Shown here: positions 27,124 to 39,337 of the stretch, in pieces
Position numbering within the stretch: the first letter of the stretch is position 1
Layout of the letters: the number at the start of each line of letters is the position of its first letter
From: Rotaria macrura
Taxonomy: Eukaryota > Rotifera > Eurotatoria > Philodinida > Philodinidae
Assembly: GCA_900239685.1 (NCBI GenBank)
Contig: OENT01000956.1
Location: forward strand, 1-64,000
Length of the DNA: 64,000 bases
Direction of reading: 5' to 3'
Program-made: the position numbers and the translations under genes
Notes under the pieces: generated by a model
The model's database searches: none
Seen by the model: only the letters and a program-made list of their open reading frames with translations
What the model was told of the DNA's origin: nothing

Positions 27124-27801
27124 TTAAAGTTTGACACCTTTACATGCTTCTTGAATACTTCGAGCAACATCAGTAAAGCCAACTTTGAAATCAGATCCAT
27201 CGCTGAGTGTTCCAACTTGATCACGAGGAGCATAGACTAAATTTTCTTTACGTAAAGCAACAGCTAGACATTTTACTTCTGGAACTTTTTCACCTTCTTC
27301 TAGAATAATTCAATAAACATTTATGATACGATATCTATCTACGAATAAATATAATCAAACTTACTGGTAAGACAAATATTATTGCAAATTATTTTTTTTC
27401 CCGTTTTATCCATAATAACAAATTTAAGTTGTTTACCAGCATTAGCTGCAGTAAATTGAAGTGTTTTTGCTGGATCTATCACTGATTCATAGGAACCTTT
27501 GATAGCTAATTTAATATCGCATTGTTTAGCAATATTATCAATGGTTTTCAATTTTGGAACGAAATCTTTGTGTATATGAATAATATCACCAAGAAAATTT
27601 TTTCCTTTACCCTTGACAATCATACATTTTTCTAAATTGATAATTGAAATAATGTAAATAAAAATAGATCCAATTGCATTAGAGATTACCTTTCTTAGGT
27701 GCTTTGGTTTGAGTAGATGTACCATTTTTCTTAAAGAGAAAACCTTCGGTATGAAGAATACAAATTCCGAGAAGTAATAAGATGAGAATGATTGATTTCA
27801 T
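27124..27801 (-). CDS. Small secreted protein of unknown function (184 aa, 3 exons)
   Basis: Exons in transcript order: 27801-27690, 27631-27365, 27299-27124; phases match. The start ATG opens a clear signal peptide (MKSIILILLLLGICILHTEG), so the product is secreted or enters the endomembrane system. The mature part is about 165 aa, basic, with six cysteines (around residues 40, 75, 120, 124, 137 and 179), an even number compatible with three disulfides. Motifs such as KGKGKNFLGD and APRDQVGTLSDGSDFKVGF match no family I recognise. The three-exon structure with 50-70-nt introns, the signal peptide and the clean stop argue that it is a real gene. No function is proposed. Confidence 0.8.
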
Positions 27802-29799
27802 CGTAGAAATGATGTGAATTTGAATATTGCCTTTCCTCAAATGATTTACAGTTTTTTTTTCTGTCCCTGAAATCTATACTCGACTGACAAGATAAGAGTT
27901 CACTTGTGTTTATTAATGATGATATTTTTATATTGTACCATTTTTAATTGGAATCAAGAGAAAATTGATAGCACCTGAAATGAAATCAGCAACATTTGTC
28001 ATGATCACAATCATATACAAAATAAGCTACACGGTCATAATTGTTACATGAGTTGAAGAAAAAATTTTTTTTCCATGTCAAACTCAACAACAGAATATTG
28101 ATCCATCGATTATAATATGATACTTCGAACATTTATTGTCGATAGATCAGAACAATTTTCTCAAAGTATTATCATTCGATCCAACAGAATTTCATCATTA
28201 CATGAGAAATTTCATCATTCTTTAGAAAAATAGTTATGTCATTGCAAAATTACAAGATACTCTTGATACATGTTGTCGTTTGAGGTTCACTGTATAATAA
28301 AAGATTTATTTCAAAAATAAAACACAGATATTATCGAGATGAATGCATGTTATGTATTGGTAAAACTTCTATCATAGAGAGCAAATCATTTTTACTCTAT
28401 GTTTAGTAACCATTTATCAAAATATAAGTTGCTCTTCTGTAGAATTTTTATTATGAATTTCTAATGTAAAAAAAACTGAGTAATAATTAATATATTTATG
28501 ATATTGAAAATGCGAAACTGATAAAGATTTCAAACAATAATCCGAACATCTTCCGAATGCATTGACAAGCAATATGATAAGACAAGTTTTTCTTTTATAT
28601 GGACCGATGCATGTGTTTTAAGAAAAAGGTAGTTATCACGTTCAATCTTAAAAGAAACACAATCGATTCTATGTTGAACTATGTCATTTTTCTTTTTATT
28701 AATCACTTCATTTGAATAATTACAACGAAGGAACTTCCCCGAAATGGCATTGCTTCTGAATAAGTCTTGTATAAAGCTAGTGTAACACTGAAAGATACAG
28801 TTAAGTAACATCATCATCATCGAATGTTCTCGACACTTAACAGTATCGTTCTTCAGAGACATTCTGAATCGTATGAAAACGCAGACTATCAGACTTTGGA
28901 CAGTATATACCGCACTTCAGCATATTTGTAGAGAACGCAGATATTCAATAAGATTTTTACAAAAACAAATATCGTCTTTAACATCGAACCATTAGTTAAT
29001 AGTATGAATGAAGTCTCCTTTCCATCTCTCGTGTGGCACACCATATTTCATTGAACTAGGACGTACTCGAAAGGAGTAAAATATTCAAGCAATAGTTTAA
29101 AACAATCAGAAAAGCAAGACAAAAATTGACTTGAACTTTTCTTTTCATTCATTCCATACGAACATTAACATCAATAGAAAATCAAATCTTAAACTCCCAC
29201 CACATGGTATCTATTTTTCCGTTGGTGAGAAAACAAAATAACTCATGTGTAAGAGTAGACAAATAATCTGGATTATTTATGATGGCAATTACTCTATCGA
29301 TGCTTCTGTGTTGTACCCATGAACTTCTTCATATTAATACATAAACGGTTTTTTAATAAACACATGATTTCAGTGTCATTACTTATTCGGTTGATCTAAT
29401 AATTCAAAGTTATTATTTCTGGCCTCGTTTCAAATAAAAACAAATTCTACCGTAACTCGTCTATGTATAGAATGTTAGATTTCTTCATTTTTGAACAAGA
29501 ACTACTATGATATTTATAAAAACTAGAAAATTCAAAAACCAATTGACTACTTTCTATTAAGTAAGCATTACCATCAGTACAATGTATAGTGCGCTGATGA
29601 AACCTTTTATAAAGATAAAATGATTTTTTTTTCAATTCTTATTGTCTGTACGTGGCTGCTTGTTGTTTTTTATTGATGACATCTCAAAAACGGCAAAGAA
29701 AACAATCATCGTAGATGATGAAAAAAAAACGAGATAGAAGACACAATGAATGTTGTTCATGTCCAATGCTCATCTTTTTTTTTTAACAAAATATTTTAT
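27802..29799. other. Spacer, no supported gene
   Basis: Upstream of the small secreted gene and downstream of eL19. A 110-codon minus-strand frame at 28530-28862 has no family resemblance, no signal peptide and no splice context, so it is left out. Confidence 0.5.
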
Positions 29800-30920
29800 T
29801 TATTTCTTTTTCTGTTGTTTCTTTTGAGGTTGTGCTTGTTGTGGTGCTGGTGTAGGTGTTGGTGCTACAGCAGGTGCTTGGGCTTGTTGTTGAATAGCTT
29901 GTTGAACAGCGACATTTGTATCATCATCATCTTGTTTACCCAAAAGTTCAGTACGTTTTTGAATACGTTGTTCACGTCGATTACGTTTTTCTTTCGTACG
30001 TTCACGACGAGCGACAGCTTGATCAGAAAGCATCTTGGTACGTTGTACTTCAGCTTTCTTCTTATGGATGAATTCCATTAATACACGTTTGTTTTTAAAT
30101 ACGTTACCCTTGCACTTCAAGTAAAGTTCATGGTATCTAGAAGACCCCAATAGAATAATTTGAGTTTTTAATCTATTCAAAACATGAAATAACTTACAAA
30201 TGACGATCAATCTTTTTAGCTGCACGATATTTTTTCAACAAACGACGTAATACACGCATACGGCGGATCCAAAGAATCTGAATGTTGAAATACATAATGG
30301 GTGCAAGAGAAAAAGTGATAGAAACATTGAACTAACCTTAGTTGGCATACGTGCATTGGCGGTACCTTTTCGTTTACCATGGCCCATATGTCGACCTTTA
30401 CGACGAGCTTCATTATTCTTACGGGTACGGAAACGTGAGTGTACAGCAACTGGTTTTTTGATAATCAAACCATCTTTAATTAATTTACGTACACTTTGAC
30501 CTAAGTATTTTGAAGAAAAAAGAAAATTGTAGACATCAACGACTAAAGAAATCTTGTTCAATCTATTTGTTTGTTGCTGATTGAATTTAAAAATCAACAA
30601 ACGAATAAAACAAATAAAAATGATAATTTATGATATCCCCTTCCTGTGTATCGATCAATGTTATTTGTGTAAAGACAGAATCTTTTGCATCAAAGATCGA
30701 TGATTGTGGAAGGGCCATGAAGGCATAAACAAAAATAAGTTCAGAAACAACTTACGAGTGTTTGCATTGGCGATTTCATTGGCTTCGTTTGGATCAAGCC
30801 AGATTTTCTTATTACCACAACGTAATATTGATGAAGCGAGCCGCTTTTGTACTCGGAGCGAACTAATATACGAAAAAAGTCAAGTTTACTGAACCAATTT
30901 TTCTGAATTTTCTACCTCAT
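29800..30920 (-). CDS. RPL19: 60S ribosomal protein eL19 (230 aa, 5 exons)
   Basis: Exons in transcript order: 30920-30916, 30862-30756, 30500-30337, 30277-30198, 30136-29800; all phases agree. The reading [90 protein letters not shown] follows animal eL19 almost without gaps. The protein binds 28S rRNA on the large subunit and contributes to intersubunit contacts. The first exon is only 5 nt (ATG plus two bases), joined by a phase-2 intron. The conserved core is followed by an Asp run and a tail of ~45 residues rich in Gln, Ala and Pro ending in Lys, making it longer than the human protein (196 aa). An AATAAA overlaps the stop codon at 29795-29800. Confidence 0.96.
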
Positions 30921-32836
30921 TTTTTTTCAATATGATCAATCTCCTATGTGTTTTTTCTCGAAAAGCACCAATTTCGTAAGTTTGAGCAGGGTCGTGACAC
31001 AAAAGTTTTTCCAAAATTTTCATTGGTCCGACATTATATTATTGTATGGATCGGTGAAATTGAGGAGGATCAAAAATAAGAACTGAATTTCAACATTTAT
31101 TACAATTTTCACATTAGTTCATTGATTTTTATCAAATTTAGTCGGAATTTTTCACTTGAATAAATTTAGTTTTATTCTCTTTTATTGAAACGACTTCTTA
31201 TTGGTCAAATGTTAACATGCGCTAGCAAACAAGATGGCGCTCGTTATCGTCACAACTAACTGTGCTGCGATATACGTATGAAAGATTTTCATTCATTCAC
31301 GTATAGTACAATTTTTGTAAAAATTAAATGAAAAGTTTATTTTTCGATAACACCAATCTATGAACAGAATATCATATGATTTTCAGCCGTGCATAGCGAG
31401 GAACTCGCATACAAAATTATATCAGAATAGAAAATTCTATGTTGTAGGGGTGCCAAGCGAAAACTAAGCACAATTGTTGTTGGGTTGAGATGAGATAGTA
31501 TGGACTGTTTGTACGAATATTGATAAAACTAGATTCTATCCGATAGAGAATATCATGTTAGAAATGGATTCTTTGTTAAATAACTTTGCCGTTATTGAAG
31601 TTTTTCTTTGTAAATCATTTGCTTGTTGAAAATCAATTTTTCGTGACTCAGTCGCTACTAGAGAAAGACATTCATCATTGTCACACAAGAATACAACGTT
31701 TTCGTTTCGTTCAACACGGTAAGATGATTTTCAAATAGATGTTTATATTTAATCGTACGCATAACATCTTAGTTTCTTTGACTATAACACAGCGATTCAT
31801 TCGTGTTCAGTATAAATAATATTACTAACGTTCCATAATGATTGCATCCAGAAGAACTACCTTTATCTGAACGTCTTATCTAGTTCAAGAGTATGAAAAA
31901 AATATCCAATGTCACTCTACCGATGATAACTATGCGGATAAATCTCTATTTTCAAAAAAGAGGTGATAAGTAAAGTCTGTTAGTTACTTTTAAAACCTTT
32001 TAAAAAGAATACTTCATGTTACTGACTTCATTCAATAAGTATTTTGTGTTACATGAAATGCAGCTCGTGTGATCACAAGACGGTACCTAGCGAAATGTTA
32101 TCTTATATACTTTGCTACCACCAAGATTGGCTATTTGGTTTTTTTTTCAAAAATAAGACTATGCTCAAACCTAGTATGAAAAAATGTTTGCACTGTCAAG
32201 TAGCATATATTCTGAGAAAGAAAAATCGTGATAACATAATTTTCATATGAACACAATTGTGATGGTTGCATCATTTTCTATGACAATAATTATTTGATAT
32301 CACTGAGATGATATTCTTTTAATCAATAAAAACCCTGCAGATGACTATTGAATCATTCTCGTGTAATTGAATCTTGGTAACTATGTGAGAAGTTATAAAA
32401 TGGCTCGACGATGGATCTAATCTTCAGTGTATCTTTGATTTCTACAGTAGTTCTGAATCGAATTTTTAATCAGATATTCATATTCTGGTAGAGTTGGTAT
32501 TAGAGAAATCAAATTAAACGACTTTCTTTCATTTAGTTACTTTTCCATGATCGTGCCCGTAGATGATACTGCTAATCACCCATTCACCTGTCTCTAGGCT
32601 CGAGGCATCCCATTCAAACTCTCAATCGATGATGTTTTACGCATTCTGCTTATGTCAACAGTTGTTATTGTAAGAAACGAAGAATGGTGAAAGATTCGAC
32701 TATGAATACACATCGTCGTCGAAGAACAAAAACAAGCCATGCTGTAGATAAGGTTACTGCAGCGATGGCTGCACACAACATTTGATCGTTAAAAAAGCTA
32801 GGAAGTTGCTTGTTTTTTTTTATCACATTTTGTTAC
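30921..32836. other. Divergent intergenic region between eL19 and the ART-like gene
   Basis: It should hold the promoters of both genes, which point away from each other. A YY1-like site lies at 31230. An open stretch beginning at 32684 reads MVKDSTMNTHRRRRTKTS. This resembles the Arg-rich N-termini I associate with bdelloid ART/TPR proteins, but I could not splice it in frame to the exon at 32837. It may be a broken first exon. Confidence 0.45.
31230..31240 (+). promoter_or_regulatory. YY1-like motif CAAGATGGCGC
   Basis: It lies about 310 nt upstream of the eL19 start codon, in the divergent promoter region. The 9-mer core AAGATGGCG is the same as upstream of the P450 (opposite orientation relative to its gene). 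A role in transcription is inferred from the animal YY1 consensus only. Confidence 0.3.
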
Positions 32837-34232
32837 ATGACAATGTGTACTATTATTTGGTTGGACGCCCTTGTAAATAGCAATGAGAATCAACGACATG
32901 CTCAACAGCAATTGCGTGCTGCTCACTATCGTATAGTAACATTTGAAGATCGAGAGCAGTGTGAGAATCATATTCAATCGATGCCATTAGATGAACCCTT
33001 CATACTAATTGTTAGCAATGAATTGAGTAGAAAATTACCGACTCATATTTATAAACGGCCACAAATACTGTCAATCTATGTGTGTTCCGCTGACAAGAAT
33101 CTTAATGAACAATGGAAGACACCATCTAGGAAGGTGAACTCTATACGTAATCTACTTATTATTATGCTTTCAATGTAGGCACAGAGATTCAATACTTTAT
33201 TTTTAGATTCAGACTTGTTTCATTAATTTCAATGAGCTTTTTCATCATATTGAATGTGTTAAAAGTAATCAGATATTGGTAGTCGATCCGAAATATATCG
33301 GAAACGATGTATCGATACCAACGATGTCACTAATCGATGATGATCCATTCGATAATCCAGTTTCTTTCATTGAATGTTTTATTCGAATGGAACCAAGTTA
33401 TATAGAATTTGACGAGTATATTGAATTTGCAAAAACGGAGCACAAACATAATCGAGCACAATTGGCCAATATCAAAGAGTTTGAGGAAAATTACTCGTCG
33501 GAACGAGCTATCTGGTGGTATACGAGACAATCATTCATTTATAGAATGTTAATGAAATCGTTTCGTCAACAAAGTATTCGCTCTCTGTTTTTGCTTCGGT
33601 TTTGGTTGCGTGATATTAATCGACAATTGCAAGATGGTCAATGTCAAACTTGTATGCAAGTCTACTCGGGTGGATGGAAGTCGACAGATGATTTTGATTT
33701 TCTTCAAGCATCAGTCGGTAAATTGATATCTATAAATAGGTTTCTTTCGACAAGTACGAGCCGTGATGTTGCTCTATCCTTTTTGAAACGTTCATCAAAT
33801 CATTCGAAGAAAATTCTATTTGAGATTGTAATTGATACGCAAGTGATGTCGAATAAACCATTTGCTGATGTCAGCTCACATTCGTTCTTTCCTTCTGAAC
33901 GAGAAGTGTTATTTATGATTGGTTCTACATTCCGTGTTGACAATGTCTATTGTGATGATAACGACGTTTGGATATTTCGTTTGACATTAGCTGTTGGAAA
34001 TCAGTACCAATGGGAAATATTTCTAAAACAGATTGAACAATTCAAACATGACGACGGTGACTTGAACCTTCTAACATTCGGTAAAATCTTGTATACGCTA
34101 GATCGATGTGATAAAGCTGAACATTACTATTACCATTTACTAAGTGAGTTTCCGTTGGATAATCATTTGCCATCAACAATTCATTCTGAACTTAGTAATA
34201 TTACCTTTAAAAAAGCCCACAACGGAAAATAA
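32837..34232 (+). CDS. ADP-ribosyltransferase-like protein, catalytic Arg missing, truncated TPR region (about 440 aa, 2 exons; possible pseudogene)
   Basis: Exons 32837-33133 and 33207-34232 join in phase. The first ~110 residues (IIWLDALVN, AQQQLRAA, FILIVSNELS, ILSIYVCSADK, EQW) match the N-terminal module of a bdelloid family that carries an ART domain and TPRs. The ART part follows: YSGGWKS, FLSTSTSRDVALSFL, FADVSSHSFFPSEREVLFMIG. Arginine ADP-ribosyltransferases need an R-S-E set. The S-T-S and E-x-E (EREVLF) are present, but the Arg expected in Y-R-G is Ser (codon TCG). One TPR-like pair (GKILYTLDRCDKAEHYYYHLL) follows, then a stop in the next repeat, whereas family members usually have several TPRs. 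The 5' end is also unclear: the Arg-rich stretch at 32684 does not splice in. It may be a catalytically dead protein or a decaying copy. Confidence 0.75.
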
Positions 34233-36110
34233 AACTACTCACAATCATGCTGGCGATCCGATTCAGTTGACTTTCTCTAAGTCAAATAGACATTTAAAAG
34301 TAATCCAAAGATGGATGAACACTATGTACAATTGACTAAGTGTGCCTTACTATATACTAAAAAAAACAATCCTACTGAAACTCTGACCATGGTTAGACTT
34401 TCCGAAATAGAAAGAATTTTAGTAAGTAAATTACAATGATTCTTCTACTAGAAAATAAAGAGCTGAATAAAGATTCAGAAAATTCGACATATTTTACTCA
34501 CGATTTCTACAACTAATATACACATAAGTTCAAACGAATTTTCACCAAGGGGGAAAGTGCAGGTTTGAAACCCCCAGCATCTCTTCGGCACCTTCAGTTT
34601 TTACTTAACAATTCAGTGTAGAATTTAGTCAGTACATGCTGATATTACCTTGGCAATACATAGGCATCAAATTCTACCTTAAATTGCTCAGAAAAAACTG
34701 AAGATGCCGCAGAGATGCTGTGATGCTCATAGTGAAAGAAGATCACGATGCTGCAATGATGCCGAAGATGTTGAGATGATGCCATGATGCTGGGGGTTTC
34801 AAACCTGCACTTTCCCCCTTGATTTTCACACAGTTTACATCTATTTTATTGACGTTAAATGTTTTTGAACATCTCAACGATCCAACAGAAGCGTTGAGAT
34901 GTCAAGCGATTTTTGGAGACAGAAAGCTCGGAAGATAGTTTGTTCAATGTCCAGAGATCTTATACTGATCGTACCATATCGGGAATACACCATTTACTGT
35001 TTTAAATTGGTTACTGATTAACTGGATCCATCCACTTACTTGGTGATCAATTAACTAGAGCAGACGTATTCTCTCGCGTCCACCAACATTTATATTGATT
35101 TTGTGACGAAGATTTCCACGACGTTTCTTCAATTTGATCAAAAAAAATAAGTTAGCACTTATTTTCTCGTTCGATCTAATACATTTCTTTCTTTCAATAA
35201 ACAGAATGTATGAGGTACTGTGTCACACTCACATGTTCATCATCTGTTCTATAGTAGTTTATAGACTCAATACTTTCTTCAGATTCATGAATTCTAAAAC
35301 GTGTATCTATCGATTCTTTCTCTGTTTAACATGATAAACTCAAGAAATAGAAAAATTGAAAATCGTAGCGACACATTCTTAATTTATTACTGAAAATTCT
35401 ATTGCGAAAACAGATCTCACGTTTTAATCTTTTGTTTCGTTTTACAATAGGATAACTAAAAAGAAGTTTACCATTGCTTTCATTTGATGGCTGTCCCGAA
35501 GCATGTTTTTTTCAATTATCCACAAAGTCAGTAGTACTTCTACCGATTACTCACACCTTGCGGTCCTCGCACTCAATTTTGCCCTAGTAAATATCTTTAA
35601 AGTGTGTGCACAGTTCAAAAAAGAATAAAGTTACAAGTAAATTAATGTTTGAATTCGCTTTCGGAGAGCATGCAAAATTATTGATTAATGAGAAAATTAA
35701 TTACTGATTTACGATCGACATTGTAAGTTTTGAGTCAGCATTGATATGCATAATAAAAACTAGATGTTTGCTTACATTGAATTATCACTGAGTCATTTAT
35801 CGAGTGTTTCTTTGAAATATTCCAAAATGTACTGATGCTTGCCAAGAATATTTTATGTCGCTAAGACAAATCAGGGATTCTTTTCTTTCACTATTCTTTT
35901 AATTTTCAAATTTTTTATAACCTAATGTTTTTAAGAACTACATGTTATTGAGAAAATTAAATTATCTCAATTGTAATCGTTGTTTAGAAAAATCAGAAAA
36001 CATAAATGAAAAGAAATACTTTTAATTTGAATGTGTATCTCATTTTATTCAACAGATTAATTTGTGTTAGTGGTTTACACAAAATATAAAAACAACAATG
36101 AAACAAATTA
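34233..36110. other. Spacer containing a MITE; possible TPR-gene debris
   Basis: After the ART-like stop, short frames at 34240-34430 (AGDPIQLTFSKSN; EHYVQLTKCALLYTKKNNP) could be remnants of lost TPR repeats, but are too short to prove. A 276-bp MITE follows at 34546. The rest is AT-rich with no gene. The TRMT1 polyadenylation signal (AATAAA, minus strand) is at 36044-36049. Confidence 0.45.
34546..34821. mobile_element. 276-bp hAT-like MITE with 36-bp perfect inverted repeats and 8-bp target duplication
   Basis: The left end reads CAAGGGGGAAAGTGCAGG and continues to a perfect 36-bp match with the reverse complement of the right end. The insertion is flanked by an exact direct repeat ATTTTCAC (34538-34545 and 34822-34829). 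Ends of CA-nn-G form and an 8-bp duplication fit hAT transposons. The interior holds many GATGC / GATGCTG words and a second inverted pair (GGCAccTTCAGTTTTT against AAAAAACTGAAGATGCC). Such subterminal repeats often bind the transposase. There is no coding capacity. Confidence 0.9.
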
Positions 36111-38713
36111 TCACAGGTTTTCTTCAGTCGATGAGTCTTCATCAGACTTTGTCTAAAGAAGAAAAAGAATACATGACGAACAAAAACGTTTGATAACAAA
36201 CGAATCTTACTTGTTTTTTGTTTTGTATAGAATCGAGTTCATCAACAGAACGTTTTTTCTTCGTTACAGCTTTTCCAATTGGTCCCCATCGTGCATGTGG
36301 ATTACCCATAAAACGTATCAATTTATTCTTTCTAGCTTCTGATTCCCAATCAGGATGTTCTGTAAAATCGACTTGTATAGTGGACGGCTTTGTCAACAGA
36401 TGATAGTATGGTGAATCAGTATTTAATCGTTCTGTACTTGCACGCTTTGTTGATGATTGCTCAGCAAACGCGCGCATTATATCCCAAATAACTTGATGTG
36501 GAGCATTCGTTTTTATCGCATCTTGACGAGCATGCGATGTTGATACTCGATATCCAGCATTCAATAAGGCTGATCTAGAAGATTAATTATGATAAGTTAT
36601 TTTTCGAATGAACAAGCTAACAAAGAGTGTAATAACTACTTGAGAACTTTATTTTGTGGGATATGTGTGTGCATAACACGAGCAAGCTTTGCATTATCGA
36701 AGTATAATGGATCAGGTAATTCTTCTTTTACAACATATAACATACTTAACATACGTTCTCGATAGGCATAACTTAATGTATGAATACGGTTTTAAAATAA
36801 GATAACGATGAAATCTTTATATTACCTATCTTCAGGTGCCTGTTCAATCGATGTAATAAGTTCACTGACAAAAGAATGATCAAATAAAGGTCCAAGCCAA
36901 ATAGGACCACCCACTCGAAGACTAAACTAGTACTTTAAAAGAAATCGAATGGAACCAAAGGAAAATAGTCTCACTTCGATGTGCAATGTGTGCAACTTGT
37001 TCCTACTGGTGGTCCATGTGCATACTTAAATTTAGCATTACCACGTTCGTCGAGCGATGCTTGCCCATAAGGTTGAAAAAAGAATGAACTACAGTAGCTA
37101 CAATTGTATACCGTTGCAATTTCTCCTAAAGAAAATCATTTACAATCAATGATAAATTGATGAAAATGACAAACCTAATTGACTCTGAGCTTTAGCAGAT
37201 CCATAACCGATACGAATAAAAAGTCGTACATAGAAATCAATGGACATACATAATAGCGGTTCGATGATTCGATCATAACGAGCCGCTTGCATATGTAATG
37301 TGTAGAGTATCATACGAAGTGCAAATTCATGACAAAACGGTTGATGTAGAGGAATCGATCCATATTTCGAATAACAACTTTAAAAAACTTAATTGATTAT
37401 TTAAAATATTAAAATATTGAAATTACCTGTGCGGATTGTTTCCACATAAAGATGCCATGTCAGTAGCTAGATAGATGGAGAAGAAGAAGAAGAAACATGA
37501 AAAATTTAAACAAACACAATCTTGTTCCATTACCCGTAACACAAAGAACACCATTCTTTTTAATACATTGTACTGCTCCATCTTTACAAACATAAATCAA
37601 TTAGTTTAGTGAACTTTCAACGTGCAAAGAAAAGGTAACAACTAGTATTGTATACCTAAAAATTGTGCTGGTGTACCATACGGATCTAAATCGACGACAT
37701 GAAATTGATCATCTATTTTTCGATGGCTATATAACAAATTCATAGCATCGTCATGACTTGCTTGAACAAGATCTTTGACATCATTCAATTCAACATTTTG
37801 TTTTATGGATTCAACTGCACCTGCATCAATATCATTCGCATAGATAGTATCAATACCTAGAATCAAGAGAAATCATGAAAGGTCATATAATTCATAAAGT
37901 TTGCTACGGACTTGATAAAGAATCCTATGAAACTGAATATAATTCTCATTATGCAATCTTTGGAACCATAAGAACTGTCAACCTATTGTATAGTACTCAT
38001 CTACTGTGGGTTTGTTAAATCAATTAGATGGTGCAAGTCTAGATAAACTATTCGATACGCAGCAGCAACAGAGAATCTTATCTAGATGATTAATGTAAGT
38101 TTCATGTATTTACACACGAGTAGTACGGGTTATAATTGTCAATGGACAAAAACCTTTCTATTGCATGTAATTTTTCCAATATCATACCATTCTAATAAAC
38201 AAGAGACTTTCATGATAAGAAAAAAAATTCCTTGATGATAAATATCTGCAGTAAGACAATTCCATATTCGAAAAGTATTACTTATACTTTGATCTTTATA
38301 CCTGGAATTTCACGTGCATATCGAATAGACCGAAGTCCTGTCGCTGATAATGCTTCGGCAATTTTTAATCCATTCTGTTGTCGTACACCAGCAGATAATT
38401 GATCAAATGGTAAGAAAGTGGCATTCGGATCATTCTTGGTAAGTCTTTTACATTCATTTTCATGATGATGTTTTGAAATAAGACGAAGACAAGCAACGCT
38501 TAAATCACGATTATACACTTGAGCTGGATTATAAAATACGGCACCCTCTGGTAAACGAATATTTGCTTTGCCTTCTTTCACTTGTACAGTTTCAGTCATG
38601 ATTGTAGAAAGTGAATAATCTTCGTCGTTAACAGCAACAGTAGATAATCTACGATTAAGAATTGATGTTCGTATCAAGAAGTTAGCACGTGTACGTGATA
38701 AATGATAGATCAT
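36111..38713 (-). CDS. TRMT1: tRNA (guanine26-N2)-dimethyltransferase TRMT1 (562 aa, 10 exons)
   Basis: Exons in transcript order: 38713-38302, 37856-37656, 37581-37534, 37466-37427, 37377-37175, 37125-36975, 36921-36826, 36771-36640, 36574-36211, 36152-36111; every junction is in phase. The enzyme makes m2,2G26 in tRNA using S-adenosylmethionine. Visible motifs: AVFYNPAQVYNRDLS (~58-72), ALSATGLRSIRYAREIPG (AdoMet site), IYANDIDAGAVESI (acidic ribose-binding loop), catalytic DLDPYG at 193-198, ATDMASLCGNNP, and a four-Cys zinc site (CSYC ... CTHC). The C-terminal part (HARQDAIKTNAPHQVIWDIMR, ARWGP) is typical of the family. The first ~35 residues are basic and Ser/Arg/Leu-rich, as in mitochondrial targeting. 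A second ATG at codon 39 (38599) could give a nuclear/cytosolic form. AATAAA is 60 nt past the stop. Confidence 0.96.
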
Positions 38714-39337
38714 ATGTATATTTGTATATGAAAGAAAAACTTTCTACAGAGAAAAAAAAACAGAAAAAGAACAATGATTATGTTCGAGAAAATAAAAAAC
38801 AAAAACAATAATAGACGTTTTTAAAGGAAACAAACGCAGAGATCATTTTCTTAAGCTTAACATAGTTTATGAGCATCCGATTTTTATACAATTTGTTTTG
38901 TTCAAAACCGGTCTTTATTTTCATAATGGATTATTGGTCATATTTTATTGTGTTTCAACAGCGAATTTCTTCTAATCATTTGATTCAAAAATGTCATTGA
39001 ATTTCAATATCAAATTCATCTTGTTCATTAGATTTCTTTTTGTCATATCTATTATTGATTAAGATGTAGATCTTAAAAGTTGATTTTGTTTAGGGTATCT
39101 ATTTAAAACTGAGCATGTATATATATATATCACCAATTTGTACTAAACGATAAGAATAGTAAAATGAGAGAGATTGCATGTAAGATCAAACAACGGGAAA
39201 TTTATTTAACATCGTTTCAATAGCCATATCAGTGAAAACATATAATTCGTTTTTATTTTGTTTCTTTGCTTTCAGTCAATACAAATGAACAGTCTTACAA
39301 ATTAACAGGGAAGAAACAAAAGAATTATTATTATTAT
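38714..39337. other. Short intergenic gap between TRMT1 start and MED14 stop
   Basis: Both genes are on the minus strand, so this interval must hold the MED14 3' end and the TRMT1 promoter. A minus-strand AATAAA at 39252-39257 is 81 nt past the MED14 stop. An AT dinucleotide run sits near 39118. No other gene seen. Confidence 0.6.

Noticed and set aside
28530..28862. 110-codon minus-strand frame
   Set aside because: No recognisable motif, signal peptide or neighbouring exon in phase.
32594..32776. Minus-strand frame of 60 codons overlapping the Arg-rich plus-strand stretch
   Set aside because: It is a shadow of the opposite strand, whose RRRR-type reading fits the ART-like family better.
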